DNA of 64,000 bases from Phlegmacium glaucopus. Lineage: Eukaryota; Basidiomycota; Agaricomycetes; Agaricales; Cortinariaceae. Made by a program: the position numbers and the translations under genes. The stretch spans positions 1,988,570 to 2,052,569 of the forward strand of contig MU130378.1 in the NCBI GenBank assembly GCA_015039465.1, in the 5' to 3' direction. Under the pieces are notes generated by a model, which made no database searches, was not told the DNA's origin, and worked only from the letters and a program-made list of their open reading frames with translations. Shown here in pieces: positions 22,881 to 35,884 of this stretch (its first letter is position 1; the number at the start of each line of letters is the position of its first letter).

Positions 22881-24713
22881 CTAAGACTCAGCATCAATGT
22901 TTCTTATCCATGCCCCAATCGATCCTCTGAGAAATTACGTCAGGTTCAACGCTATAGAAGAAAACACACACAAAAACTTACAAAAATCCTTCGTGTCGAA
23001 GGAACAACGCTCGTTTAGTGCCCTTACTCCAGAAACGTATAGCATATGAAAGTGTTGCAATAGTAGCCGCATGTCCTGTCGTAATCGGTTTAATTCCACG
23101 GATCCCCTGTCCATCGCGCTTGAACGTACCTCGAATAAAGCATCCACCAAAATAGATCCTATCCAAATTATACTTTTCGGCATTCATATAGCTTTTGATC
23201 AAACGTTAAGGTTCATTCACTTTGACCACGGCAAGATAAAGAAACTCACGCAATCTGCCCAATGTTATTCGACATTGCATAAAGAAGACTTTTGCTGATG
23301 TCCTCCGCGGAAAAATTACCCTTCTCACCGCCTTTCTTGAACACTTTACCGAACGAGCTAGCAATCATGGTGGATTTGAGCCCGAGTTTGCTGTAATCTT
23401 GACCATAGATATCTCCAACTAGCATGTCCACTGTCGAATTATCTCCGCGTTCAGAGAAGGCAAGCATTTCTGTCAAGAGGCATTAATTTAATTGGTACTT
23501 TGCATATAGAAACCGCTCACCATCAAAACTTGTCGCTGGTGTTAACAGACTTAACAGACCCCACAATGTACCTCCACCCAAACTCGTACCGCTGACACGC
23601 TCAAACGCCCCATCTTCATCTACCTTGATGATAGAGACGCCAGACCCTATGTTCACGAGCAAGCAGGGGAGTTGTGGTGTTGGGTTTCTTTCAAACGTCA
23701 CCCCATATTTAGGCGGGTCGGGGCTTGGCCTTTCCAGGCCTGCGGTTGAGGAAGGACCGGATGGAGCGTCAACTTTCAATAATGGGGAAGAACTGTAAGA
23801 TGTTGCCACTGGTAGTGACGAAGACGACGAGGAGGTGGCCGGGTGCGAGACAGATTGGATGAGTTCGTCGGAGAAATAGTACACTTCGTCAGGGATGAGA
23901 GTAATGAACTTCAATCCCTCAATCAGACATTCCATTTCATCTTCCCTCCGCACGTCGACATGTAGTTGTTCCATGAAGAGCTCGTAGAACCTATGCGAAC
24001 CACCACCTGTAGCCATTATTTTGACGCCCTTGCGCATCTCCTCGATAGACACCCCGTTCATTTCTGCAGAACGCTCGATCAACTCTTGAATAAATTCCAC
24101 ACACGCATATATATCATCTGTTTCAAACCTCTCAAAGTTGAGAGATCCACCAGGGAAATGCTGCGCTCTGCGCTTTAGAATAGAATCTCGCAAAAATCCA
24201 TCCGTTAATCCGGAGAGTCCATTTCCATTTCCGTTATCAATAAAACTGGATTGGTTGTCCAATACGAGAGGTGTCAGTGCGCCGTTGACTTTGATGTTCA
24301 CTGGGGCTTCATCCGGGGGAGAGGGTGGAGTTGATATATCACTGTTGGTGCTACCTCCGCGGGTTGCAGCAACAGAAGGAGACGAAGGTGGTTCAGGCGA
24401 CCGAGTGAAATATACCACTTTAGCCAGGGAGCCACCGACCTGCACTCTCGGTTCGTGTAAGCATAGAGGAGAGGGCAGAAGTTTCAGGAAAGCTTCACAT
24501 CTACGGCAATATGGGATACAGGTTCAATGTAGTTTGGGAGGTAGATACCCCGACTGTCTCGGGTCTATACAAAACGATGAGGGGGTTCACAATCATATCT
24601 TACAGAGAAAGTACTTGACATACCTCTGGTGACTCTTCCGACAAGATGATAGCCCCGCGTGTGTCGACGTGGATAACTTTTGCTGAAGGTAAAGATGGGG
24701 TATTCGAAGACAT
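22881..24713 (-). CDS. CAB1: Pantothenate kinase (eukaryotic type II)
   Basis: This enzyme phosphorylates pantothenate, the first and usually rate-controlling step of CoA synthesis. The start MSSNTPSLPSAKVIHVDTRG leads through exon 2 (IYLPNYIEPVSHIAVD) into VGGSLAKVVYFTRSP, the ATP-binding phosphate loop with DVGGSLAKV. Other family blocks are KIMATGGGSHRFYELF, LPCLLVNIGSGVSIIKVD, GTSLGGGTLWGLLSLL, MLVGDIYGQDY, NNIGQIAYMNA and IYFGGCFIRG, ending IGAWIRNIDAES. Two inserts enlarge the protein: a Pro/Ser/Asn-rich stretch just after the phosphate loop and a Ser-rich stretch (SSSSSSLPVATSYSSS) before the nucleotide-binding core. Both look disordered. The order of motifs leaves little doubt about the family. 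Confidence 0.94.
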
Positions 24714-25404
24714 TTGGAACGACGAGACCTCCAGAGTCCCCAAAAGGTTTCTCTTTATCAAATTTGTGAATAAAAGAGGTCCAAACGCAAGATCGTTTTA
24801 TTTGAGAACCTGCGGAACCACGACAGCGCCGGAAGTTCAGAATGGCAGTATTAATAAGTCGTAAGATGGCATGAATTAGTAGCAGAGTTGTTAGAGAATG
24901 TCATATGACATCCTAGCGGTGTCTTCCTCTACCGGCGCCTCGCAAATACCGCACTAACTACACAGCATACACCAAGCTATTCTCGAACGCAGAACGTCTA
25001 TCGAACGTGGATCAACTACTCAACAACTCAGGTCCTCGCCTGAGAGGGTCTTTAAGCACCTATATCATCGGACACTGAAAACGGAGAGAATCGTCATTCA
25101 ACGGTGATGAAACTAGTATGTATATGAAAATGATATTTGTATTCCGAGGTCCGTACTCGCAGGGCTCGGGACAATCTATTGAGCGTACGTTATCTTAGAT
25201 GTGAGTTCACGATGTCATTTATCTCATCAAGAAACCCATCATGGCCATCGCCTTATCTGAAAATCCTTTCTATGATATCATAATTGTATCAACACCGCAG
25301 ACTTGAAACCGTGTTATCAGTCTCATCTGCACGCGGTAACATTGACAGCCGCCTTCAAGTTTCGGAGTTTTTGGTGGCTTAGTAAATAAAATGGGTTACA
25401 TCTA
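24714..25404. other. Intergenic region upstream of pantothenate kinase
   Basis: This 0.69 kb carries the pantothenate kinase promoter and the 3' flank of coatomer gamma. A perfect 14-nt palindrome, ATGTCATATGACAT, sits at 24898-24911, about 185 nt upstream of the start codon and centred on a CATATG E-box. No gene was recognised. Confidence 0.45.
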
Positions 25405-28400
25405 TCAACCACCAACGGCTGCAAGCACAAGGTCGCACACTTCCTGCTTTTCTGCTTTTACACTCAGCTCCAAAGTCACACCTTGTCCCCTTGAATACGT
25501 CATCCGACAGCGTACGAGAACCTTCCCGCCACCTCCGATCACCAAACCGGAAAGCTGAAGCGTGTGTACCGAGGTGGAAGAAGGCGCTTCTGATCCACCA
25601 AGCGGTTCCATGTTGAGCACCTCAATGATGGAGTCACAAGCGGCTGGGAAATTCAAACATCAATTAGTTATCCGAGTTCTTTAGTTTGAGCAAAAAAAAT
25701 CGCACCCTTGAGACTCTCCATAGCAGACAAGGCAAACGTTTCCGTCGCACTGGGAGCGGAGCGCAGTCGATCCCACTCGGACCCAAAGCTAGAGTAGCTA
25801 GGTACAATGTAGTCGCCCCCAGCACTAAGTTCTACCTCTTCCACTTGATACTCGTCTTCGTAACCTTCCTCTTCAGGGGCTCCTGTAGAGGGGTCTAGTT
25901 CTTTGCTGATATATTTAAGCGTACATTGGAATGAAGCAATGGCGTATAACGCCGGATCTTGGCGCGTGAAAGACACATAAACAATTCCGGGAGAGTTGGA
26001 TGCGGTGAGAGCCGGTAGAGGGATGATGAAATCCTCCACTAGGCCTCCTTCGTCCGTTTGTGGCTGCATAATCACAGACACTTGCTCAAGAACGGTATCA
26101 GGTAGCGTGTTGGATATATTGAACTTTCAATTTTTTTTTGAGAAACCATGCATACTATCGTGACAGGAGAAAATGCGAACTGACCTGGAAAACGACATGC
26201 TCTTTGAAAATATGCTTGACACAGTTAACTTGGTATTCAGTTTCCCTCTCCGTGAGTTGGGCAGGAGTTGCACTGCTATTGAGAACAGCACCATAGGAGG
26301 TAAACTCAGGAACCTCCGCAAGCTGTTGAGCATATGCTGATTGTTTCTCCGCCGCTGAAGGAGCCGCAGGGGCGTCGACTGCTTTCTTTGAGAGAGGAAC
26401 ACCGATTGTATCCAAAGTACTCGGACCTGACAATGAAACTCTTTAGTTGCCGTGTCAACACCAAATCCTAACAACTCACGAGCAGCTTCTTGAGCAGCCT
26501 GAGCACGACTAATCTTCGGCACTGAAGCGACGTCGAAAGGTTGTTGAGCCGCCGCCGGATCTTTAACATAAGCCACCAGTTTGGACTCCAGTGCCGCAAG
26601 AGAGAAAACGGACTCTGCATCAAATAAGACGTCCATGGATTGAGAAACGAGTATATGACCGAGTACGTGAAGGGCAGACCTTCTTTGACATAGGCATCCG
26701 CAAGTGGTTTCACTTTGAATACCTTCAGATACAAAGTAGCACGATCCCGGACTTCATCATCAACATCGTCAAGACACCTATCAAGCCGGCGCTCAAGTTA
26801 AATGTATAAAATGGGAGATCTTAGCACAAACCTGTTAAGAAGCACTGTGATGCTCTTCTTGAGCGCAGGTTCTGTTGAGTTGACACCAAATTTGGCCAAG
26901 CTTGTCACCGCTGCAGCTCTAACGGTCGCATTTTCCAGCACAACACGATTGTAAATGAAGCGGATGTATTTTGCTGGTTGAGGAGATTTTGGACCTTCGA
27001 CTCCAAGTAAGTGTAGTATACGGACGGACAACTTTGTGAATTCGCAGTCTTCAATAAATTCGCAAAGATGAGAGAGGGCTTGCTCCTTCGATTCGGGGAT
27101 AAATTTGATCATATCAAACATAGCCTCAACGACAGCGCGCTTAAAGTCATAACCACCTTCATCCCTCAACACACCAGAGAGGAATGTAAGCATAGAGGCA
27201 TGTTTTGATGGGAATTTGAGGCAGAGCGAGCGGATAGCGTCCACGATGATAACTTTGAATTCATCACTGATTTCAGTCATAAATCCAGTGATTTGTTTAA
27301 TCAAACGATCAACAGATGCTTCATTGCCAGTCTGAAGAATGAATGAGTATCAGCAAAACATTTTCGGCAGAAGGATAATTTAATGCACGTACCTTCAGGA
27401 GGGTTGTGATTGCGTAAGTAGCTACGCTGCGGTTAGGATCGGCGATGAGGGTTTCCAGATCGATATTGCAAGTGGCCACACTAGCTGGGTGAGTCAAGGC
27501 AAGAGTAGCAAGCGTTCGAGTAGCAGCAAATTTCAGGACAGGTTTCGGTGTGGTCAAGAAAATCTGCAAGACTACCCAATACTGTTTAATAACTGACCAA
27601 TATAAACCCTTCAGAAAAGGCTTACCAGCAATCGGTTTTGTGAGTTGAGCAGCAGTAACGTTTTTCATCTCGCATATAGCCCGCGCAGCTTCGAAATTAA
27701 CCATGTCGCTTTTATGACGCAACCAACCTTCTAGCAATTCAAGTATTTGTCTCTGGACGCTGTAAAGTCCGATTGGGTTAAGTCATAATGCAGGTATAAA
27801 CAGCAGGCCACGCACTTGGGGTCTTCCTCCATTACCTTTGACGCATAACGGATAAGCATGCAAAGGGCCATTGGGTTCTTCAATGTGGTTCCTGCACCTG
27901 ACTTGCCACCACCAAGTTGTTGAATCATTTTCGTCACTGCCATCCTATCTTGCTGACGAATAAGATATAGAAGCCCGAGCGCATGATACTGAGTGATATA
28001 ACTTGTCGAGGCGATACTCTGAGGACCAGATGGTTGACTTGAAGATCCACCAAAACCAAGAATACCACCTCCGGTGCTAGCCGCAAAGAAAGACGAAGAC
28101 GATTTAGCGTTGACGGCTTCTTGAGCTTCGTTCACCCATCGTTTGACTACATCCTTCGCATGAGGGAATAGGTGATAAGCAGAGACGAGCGCGGCGGATG
28201 CGATAGATGGGTTACGGTCTACAATAGCAGCTTTGAAGAATCGCTCAACACCTTGTGCCATAGATGGCTAAATAAATTTCATTAGCTCCAATAAACATCG
28301 AACTTTTGGGAACGTACGTCAATGATTTTACATAGAGCTCGGATTGCATTAGGTCGGTAGATGACTTCTGAATTAGGTTGCATATCCTTCATGATACTGC

Positions 28401-28773
28401 TAGTAACCATGATCACATCTTCGGCGGTAGTAGCAAGTTCTTTGATCGCCAAATAGACGGCCTGTCTTAATGCACTCTGTAGCAGACCATCAGCCCCTAC
28501 TTCATGAATTTACTGGCGACAACTCACATCTTTATGTTGGAACAATTTGGTTGTACCAAAAAACAAAGTAGTCGCTTCCTGCGTTCCAAATGTCTCCCCA
28601 ACATAAAGCAGATAAACAATCCTGGTAAGCAGTGTCCTGCACTTCCGTGGACTGATGGGGGAGTCATTGAAAACCCGAGCTTCCTGGATGATGGTGGTTT
28701 TATTATTGTAATAGGAGCTTAGGCCACTTTCGTCATCTTTCTTGGAGGGAAAGACCATGGCGAAAGAGGCCAT
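25405..28773 (-). CDS. SEC21: Coatomer subunit gamma (COPI)
   Basis: This is the gamma subunit of the COPI coat, which drives Golgi-to-ER and intra-Golgi retrograde transport. The protein starts [20 protein letters not shown] and proceeds through the adaptin-like HEAT-repeat trunk ([114 protein letters not shown]). A linker rich in Ala/Gln precedes the appendage domain ([20 protein letters not shown] onward). The last exon ends [14 protein letters not shown]. At least ten introns of 50-70 nt are needed. The exon order and both domains match the family over its full length, and the ends are firm. Confidence 0.96.
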
Positions 28774-30015
28774 TTTTTAAGACGCGAGATCAGTCTGACG
28801 TTGTGGTAAAGTACTTCCTGAGGACGTGGAATCCTTGTTTGTCAAAACCTTGAAGGATAACTCTATTTGGCTGTATCCTTCAGATATTACACTGATATAG
28901 GGCAATGGAAACATTGTATCGTATATGTTGGGTTCATGTGGAAACGTACAGTGGTAAAAAGCAATAGGAGAAAGATTGTATATTGTCCAAAACCCACAAC
29001 AAAACTTTGCATTTCTTCTTCGCTTTCCGCAAATATACGTGAACCTGAACTTGACCAGACGCGACGCCCTCTTCCGTCCCACTCGCCCTCAGTAGATATC
29101 CATGCATCTCAGCATAGGAACCACAAAGAGGGGGGGGACAGAAGGACAACAGAAATGCGGAGAGGAGACCAGGTAAAAAGAAAGAAGCACAATAAAGTAA
29201 AAAGAGGAGAAAACTATAAAGGTGGAAGTGGATGGTTGTAAGAAATCTTTGAGGGAAGGAAATTAAATGGGTGTGGGTGTAACTTGTGGAAAAAGTTGGA
29301 ATGGAAGCAGTTAATGACTCAAAGAAAATTTATCAATCACTGAAACAAACGGGCGCTGAATGGGGGGGGATTGTGTCATAATACAGAATGTGGTGGAATA
29401 AGAGAGGAAGGCGGCCCACTTTCCCATGCTTGGATTCTCTTTTTCTTCTAGAGGATGAAAAAGAAACATGTAGCAAGGGGGTGGACGTGAAAAAGAAAAA
29501 GCGTCCGTTGAAATAAAAGTTGCGAGGCGTCTTGCAGCAAGCCATGTACAGTGTAAGATATATTGTTGGAACCCTGTCGCCAGGCTATATGTTCGTATCG
29601 AAAGGCCAGGAAGATACGTTTCTTTTGCCTCCTGACGAAGCGTTAAGAAGGTTAAGATCTGAGCGCGGAGAGGATGACCAGTGAGATAATAGGAAGGTGC
29701 GTCAGTGTTGCTTGCTTGGTGACGTGGCAAAAACCTTTGGCTTGATAGAGCGAAAACCGGACGTGCCCCGCTAAAAAAAGTCATGATCATAGCTCACTCC
29801 AGCTGCATCGATGAAGTTCAACTATCTTCCCTCAACCCACAAAATAAAACCCCCCTGCCTCAACCAGTCTACTCCAAACACGACCGTCCAAGAGACCAAC
29901 TCCGTCGAACCGAGCGAACACTGCATTCTACCCTCCACTCCCCAATCGCCCAGTTACACTTGGGACGCGCAGAAAAAGACAAACAGGCAATCGAAAGAGA
30001 TCACGACAAGCCCAT
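28774..30015. other. Intergenic region between coatomer gamma and casein kinase
   Basis: This 1.24-kb spacer holds the coatomer gamma promoter and the 3' flank of the casein kinase gene. It has purine-rich plus-strand patches (about 29125-29230) and several overlapping ORFs of 70-159 codons on both strands, none with recognisable sequence or supporting splice structure. I regard it as non-coding. Confidence 0.45.
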
Positions 30016-31287
30016 TTACCAAAGTTCATCACGTCTAGCAGGTGCCGCACGTGGCTGGAGAACAGCTCCTGGAGCACCTTGTTGGGCTTGACGAGTGTGG
30101 GAACGAAGCCTGGAAAAAAGGAACGAGTCAACAGCCAACTCGAAGAAAATGATGATCAGTCAAACTCACATCCTGTCACTTGCACGATGTTCATCCTCTT
30201 CCTGGACGACCTTACGCCTGGTAGCACCTGATTTGGAACTCGATCCTTGACCACCTTCTTCCTGGGCGCCACGTTGAACGCTCCAGTCGAAAACATAGTC
30301 GTATTGGTAACCTTCACGAACAAAAAGGTCACGGAACAGTTTACGAAGGTAGGAGTAGTCCGGCTTGTCGTCAAAACGGAGAGCACGAGTATAGTTTAAA
30401 AATATTCCAAACTCGTTGGGGAATCCACGGCAGAGAAGATCAGTTGGCGTAGTCATCTTCTTTTCCATGATACGATCGTACTTCTGCTTCTTGGTAGCAG
30501 CTTTGAGACCTTGCCATGGGAGAGCACCACGAAGGAAATACATGAGAACGTAGGCAAGGGATTCAAGGTCATCTCGACGAGCCTGCTCAACCCCTAAGTG
30601 GGTATTGATAGAGGTGTAACGAGCAGTACCAGTCAAGTTCTTGTTCTCCCTGTAGGGAATGTGCAAGTGGGTCTTGGGGTCACGGAATTTCTTTGCGAGA
30701 CCAAAATCGATAACGTTAACTTGGTTACCGCGCTTCCCAATGCCCATCAAGAAATTATCGGGTTTGATATCTCGATGAATGAAATTGCGAGAGTGAATGT
30801 ACTCGATGCGAGAGATCTGTCGAAAAGTATGAGAAATTAACAAGAAAATGAGTAAGGGGTTAAACAAACCAGTTGGTCAGCAAGTAGAAGAACAGTCTTG
30901 AGACTGAATTTGCGGCTACAGAAATTGAAAAGGTCTTCAAGAGAAGGGCCAAGGAGGTCGAGGACCATAGCATTGTAATCGCATTCTGTACCGAACCATC
31001 TGACAAAAGGGACACCAACGCCACCGGCGAGAGTCTTGTAGACTTTTGATTCATATTCGAGTTGGGGATGCTTGGCTTTGACTGATTCAAGTTTGATGGC
31101 GACTTCCTCGCCGGAGATGATGTTGATTCCGAGATAAATATCACCTGGACGGAATGACTTTGAGTGGTTTGTACTCTGGGCGTCGGAGATGCAACACACC
31201 GAAAGAACCGGAACCTATCTTTTTCCCAAGTCTATACTTGCCACCAACCCTCAGATCAAGTCTGTGAGATGCGCCGTTATCCGCCAT
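30016..31287 (-). CDS. HRR25: Casein kinase 1, delta/epsilon type (367 aa)
   Basis: This is a Ser/Thr kinase of the CK1 family acting in DNA repair, vesicle traffic and ribosome maturation in fungi. Four exons (31287-31200, 31144-30870, 30816-30170, 30109-30016) sum to 368 codons. The glycine loop [13 protein letters not shown] is formed across the first 55-nt intron. The ATP lysine lies in [16 protein letters not shown], the catalytic loop is [16 protein letters not shown], and the DFG equivalent is [31 protein letters not shown] is the CK1 substitution for the usual APE motif. The kinase domain ends at [14 protein letters not shown], followed by a short tail rich in Arg, Gln and Ala ([15 protein letters not shown]) that replaces the longer tail of some homologs. 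Hhp1/Hhp2 and Hrr25 are the closest named relatives by motif. Confidence 0.95.
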
Positions 31288-32126
31288 TGATTATGCGAGC
31301 AATTGCCAAGAAAGAGAAAACTGAATAAAATTTGAGATGTCAGCGGGAGTGAGAAGGAAAGGAAGACTGGGTCAGGAAAAGTGGATGTAAGGATTCTAAA
31401 TAGTCAAAAGCATGTGAATGGAAGACGATCAATTTCACGTCATGATGCAGGCGGCTGACCGATAAACGGGGGGCAAGCGACAGGGATAATGGGACGACAG
31501 GGTGACCAGATGTCAGAAGTGGGCGCAAAGGCGAGTTTAGGATGGCCACGTTGTGTGCAGCGTGGAAGCACAGTGGCTTCAGGGAATAAGCGACGTGGAT
31601 ACACGTTTCAAAGGAGGAATAAAGAGAATTGTAGGTAGGACTGAGAGGGCTTACCTATTTTTTTTTTGGAGGTGTAGGAAAGGGAGATGAAGAAGAAGAG
31701 GTGTAGAAGAAGGACGTTAAGTATAAGTTGACGGAAGGGCGACAAGAGCTGTGTTGTCGGAGTTTCAAGTCAATGTCGCCACCTTACAGGAGGAGTACAA
31801 TCAGGTCAACCCAGTACATCAATCAGAGCAGGCCATTTCTTTATTTAACCTATGTAATCGCCACTAAAATCTTCCATCGACCTCGGAATTTGTGGAATCA
31901 TATCTTCCATGGTGTTTTTTTTCACCCATGCACTGCCTCCTGTTCTTGGCTCCAATGTCATGGCAGCAATACATGTGCTAGCAAATTAGGCATAGTCGTA
32001 CAAATCTGATTTTTGTTGTTGTTGTTCAAATCAAACTTGTTGATCAATTACTACATACCCTTTACCCTCCTTTTCTCCTCGTCACCGGTAGTCTCTCTTT
32101 TCTTGTCCTCAGTCCTTCTAAGAGCA
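31288..32126. promoter_or_regulatory. Divergent promoter, casein kinase 1 / chitin synthase
   Basis: This is 0.84 kb between two head-to-head start codons. On the plus strand a TTTATTTAACC lies at about 31839-31850, and a T/C-rich leader with GTTGTTGTTGTT precedes the chitin synthase start. Both promoters and leaders must lie here. No separate gene was recognised. Confidence 0.5.
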
Positions 32127-35100
32127 ATGGCTTATCGCCAAAACCACGATCCTTATAATACCGGTCAACAGCGAACTGAATCACCTTATCAGCAAGAACC
32201 TCAACAGCATGACTACGCTGTCTATGCCCCACCTCCCCCTCCCGTCGGTAACGCTGGTGTTGCCGACTACGGTCCTCGCTACCGTAATGACCAAGATCCA
32301 CATGCTAATTGGGATTCAAAGTCCACAAAGTCATACCAGAGTAGCTATGCCGGTTCACAAGCCCACCTCAATCCATATGAGATGTCCCAAGTCACTCTTC
32401 CCCCTCCTATTCCTCAAGTATCATACCAGGGATATGCACAAGGATCACATCCCATACAACAACCACAGCAGTATCCTCCACGTCCTGCAATGTATCGCGA
32501 TGGCAGTACCGCTGGCTGGTCTGTCGTTAGAGAAAAACTCATGAAACGTAGGTCGGTAAAGCAGGTCCAGCTTTTCCGTGGCAACCTAGTGTTGGACGTC
32601 CCCGTCCCTTCCCATATCACTCCGGCAGGCAAAGGCGACGTCGAAGAGTTTGCCAAGATGAGATACACAGCAGCTACCTGTGACCCTGACGATTTTATGT
32701 CCTCGAGATATTCACTCAGACAGTATCTTTATGGTCGCGACACTGAATTATTTATCGTGATGACCATGTATAATGAAGACGAAGTGCTGTTCGTCAAAAC
32801 CATGAATGCGTGGGTTATCTCTAATTCATCAAATGATGGTCGCATTTCATGAACTCTTTTTCAAAATAGTGTCATCAAGAATATTGCTCATCTTTGCGGT
32901 CGCACACGTTCAAAGACGTGGGGCCCTGAAGGATGGAAAAAAGTCGTCGTATGCATTGTCTCCGACGGACGCAGTAAAGTCAACAAGCGCACACTGCAAG
33001 TCCTAAGTCTTGTACGCATTTCGTACCTTGCTATCCATTCGTCCTCCTGATTACCGTCCAGATGGGATGCTACCAAGAAGGCATTGCAAAAGATTCAGTC
33101 GGAGGAAAGGATGTCACTGCCCATATATTCGAGTTCGTCTGCTTCTAGAATTATTTTCCTACGTGCCGTCACATCCTCAACTGCGTTTGCCTTTCAGGTA
33201 TACAACAAACGTCATTGTCACTCACACAGGTGAAGTCTCAGCGAGTGCCTGCCCCATTCAGATCTTGTTTTGCCTCAAGGAGCAGAACAAGAAAAAATTG
33301 AATAGCCATCGGTGGTTCTTCAATGCCTTTAGTCCTCTTCTCAAACCCAACGGTACGTACGCATTGTGTACGCCCGCCTTCATTAGCGTTGATTAAGACC
33401 TTAAGTGTGTATCCTTCTTGACGTCGGTACCAAGCCAACCGGGACATCAATCTACGAGCTCTGGAAATGTATGCCCTTTTGATTGTCGGAGGACGTCATA
33501 TTTGTTTACCAGCTATATTAATTAGGCTTTGACACTCACAAGAATGTCGGTGGTGCTTGTGGAGAGTAAGTCGTGAATTTTTTTTCATCGACTTTGACCT
33601 GATGTTCTTTAGAATCTGTGTTGACTCAGGTCGCGGTTGCAGCTTGGTCCTCGGGAGCCCGCTCATCGCCTCACAGAACTTTGAGGTATGTGATTAGCCG
33701 TCCGCATATAATTCACAGCGTAGACTGATATACTACCATGTTGCGCAGTACAAAATGTCCAACATTCTCGATAAGCCACTTGAGGTCTGTTGAATCTCCA
33801 GGATTTTATGTATATGCGGTTTGATGCTTTTTTGTTTTACTCTAGAGTGTCTTTGGATACATCAGCGTTCTTCCCGGAGCTTTCAGCGCTTACCGTTACA
33901 AGGCTCTCTTGAATGGTCCAGACGGCAAAGGACCTCTTGCTTCGTACTTCAAGGGTGAGACTATGCATGGTAGTGGAAGTGGCGCAGGCCTATTTGGTAC
34001 GTCTTCATCAGATATCCTCAAGCAAATGTACTGATATTCTTTTGTGACCTTTAACAAGAGAGAAATATGTACCTCGCTGAGGATCGTATTCTTTGCTTCG
34101 AAATTGTTACAAAGAAACGCGAGGGCTGGATGTGAGTTTCTGCTTATCAGCACCAATGAGGTGGATTCTGACTGATAGTGACAGCTTGAAATACGTCAAG
34201 AGTGCTAAAGCCTCTACTGATGTTCCTGGCACTGTGAGTTAAACAACACCTGTATTTATTTGATCACAATTAAGGCTTACATCGAACATCTTAACCTCAG
34301 GTTCCCGAGTTCATCTCTCAACGTCGACGTTGGCTGAACGGCTCCCTCTTTGCCTCTATTCACGCTACAGTATATTTCTTCAGGATCTGGACATCTGGCC
34401 AAAACTTCTTCCGCAAAATTTTCCTCCAGGTATGTATATATATATATATATTCCCATCTCTATTTCTATTTCCATCCCATCGCGTGTGAACCACGATGCT
34501 CACTTTGGAATCTAACATTCTTTTTTATTTAGCTAGAGTTCATCTACAACGCCGTACAACTCGTGTTCACCTGGACATCACTTGCAAACTTTTACCTTGC
34601 CTTCTTCTTTGTGAGTTGTGACACATTTTGTTTCGGCATAACATGCTGCGTCGTCATTGTTGGCTGACTGTAAGGCTTTTTTGACCTTTTTGTCGATAGT
34701 TGGTGTCTTCAGCAACCACTTCTAGTACGGATGCATTCAATTTCCTAAGTCGAGGTGCTGGCAAGGCTGTGTTTGAGATTTTCCTCAACCTTTACATCGG
34801 GCTCCTATTCGTCGTACTTGTCTGCTCTCTTGGTAATCGACCTCAAGTGAGTAATCTGAACCAGCTCAATCGATTAACTCGACGGAACTTACACAATTTT
34901 ACCAAGGGTTCGAAATGGATATATACAATCTCGATGTTCCTTTTCGGTTTATGTAACGTCATTACTACATGGTGTGCCGGATATACAGTTTATCTTGCTG
35001 TTCCTCACACCATAGCAGGGTGGAAGGATATTGTTGAGTACGTACCAGAATTTTGGCTCTAGGATGGGTCATCGATAGTTTCTAACCTGATTTATTATGA

Positions 35101-35884
35101 TAGCCTCATTAAGCAGAACAAAGCGCTGCAGGATATTGTTATTGCACTCCTCGCCACGTATGGAATGTACTTGATCAGTTCCTTGATACACTTTGAGCCC
35201 TGGCACATGTTCACAAGTTTCATCCAATACATGTTCCTCCTCCCTTCGTATGTCAACATTCTCATGATGTACGCCATGTGCAATTTGCATGATGTTACAT
35301 GGGGAACGAAGGGAGACAACGGAGCTGTAAAGGACCTGGGTGGAGCGAAGAAAATCAAGGGCGACGACGGCAAAGAATTTATGGAAGTAGAGATTCCAAC
35401 TGCTCGTGAAGATGTCGACCAACTTTGGGCTGCATCTCGTGCAGCACTTAAGCATAAACCCCCCGAGGAGAAGGAGCACCGCGATTCAGCAACAAAGCAA
35501 GCCGATCACGATAGGAATAGCAGAACAAATGTCGTCCTTGCCTGGGTTGGGTCTAACATGTACGTACGCCAATGAAATTAATATCCCGACGGGAGAGTTT
35601 ATAGGTTGTCCAACTGCTTTTTGATCCTACCATAGGCTCATGATTATCGTCTTCACATCGTCTGCGTTTGCTAGTTGGGTGGAGACCCATGTCACAAAGT
35701 CCGGTGGTACGGCGTTTAACCCTTACCTGACCTTCTTATTCTATGCATTGTAAGTCACGCTTGATCTTATTCTTTCTGGATTGTATTGAACTCAATATCT
35801 TCTTCCTTTTTAAGTGCTGGTCTATCGGCGATCCGTTTCATAGGTTCCGTTCTATATCTACTCCTTCGACTAGTTCATCTTTGA
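32127..35884 (+). CDS. Chitin synthase, division 1 (class I-III type)
   Basis: This is a plasma-membrane glycosyltransferase that polymerises N-acetylglucosamine from UDP-GlcNAc into cell-wall chitin. The N-terminus ([20 protein letters not shown]) is Tyr/Gln/Pro-rich. The CHS N-terminal domain ([33 protein letters not shown]) precedes [16 protein letters not shown]. The catalytic core includes [46 protein letters not shown] and [11 protein letters not shown], the QRRRW signature. Several membrane helices follow ([45 protein letters not shown]), and the last exon ends [18 protein letters not shown]. There are about fourteen short introns; one, at about 34433-34450, contains a TA microsatellite. 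There is no myosin motor or cytochrome b5 domain, which excludes division 2 classes. Classes I, II and III are hard to separate by eye. Confidence 0.94.

Noticed and set aside
24138..24632. 164-codon plus-strand ORF opposite pantothenate kinase
   Set aside because: Antisense shadow of a clear enzyme exon and its intron; no homology or splice context.
29311..29790. 159-codon minus-strand ORF between coatomer gamma and casein kinase
   Set aside because: Phe/Ser/Leu-rich with no recognised family, no neighbouring exons and overlapping ORFs on other frames.
30016..31287. Functional link between casein kinase 1 and LTV1 in the same window
   Set aside because: Hrr25 phosphorylates Ltv1 in yeast, but the genes are more than 20 kb apart with unrelated genes between them, so no cluster is implied.
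34433..34450. TA microsatellite within chitin synthase
   Set aside because: It falls inside an intron and looks like ordinary slippage; not listed as a separate feature.
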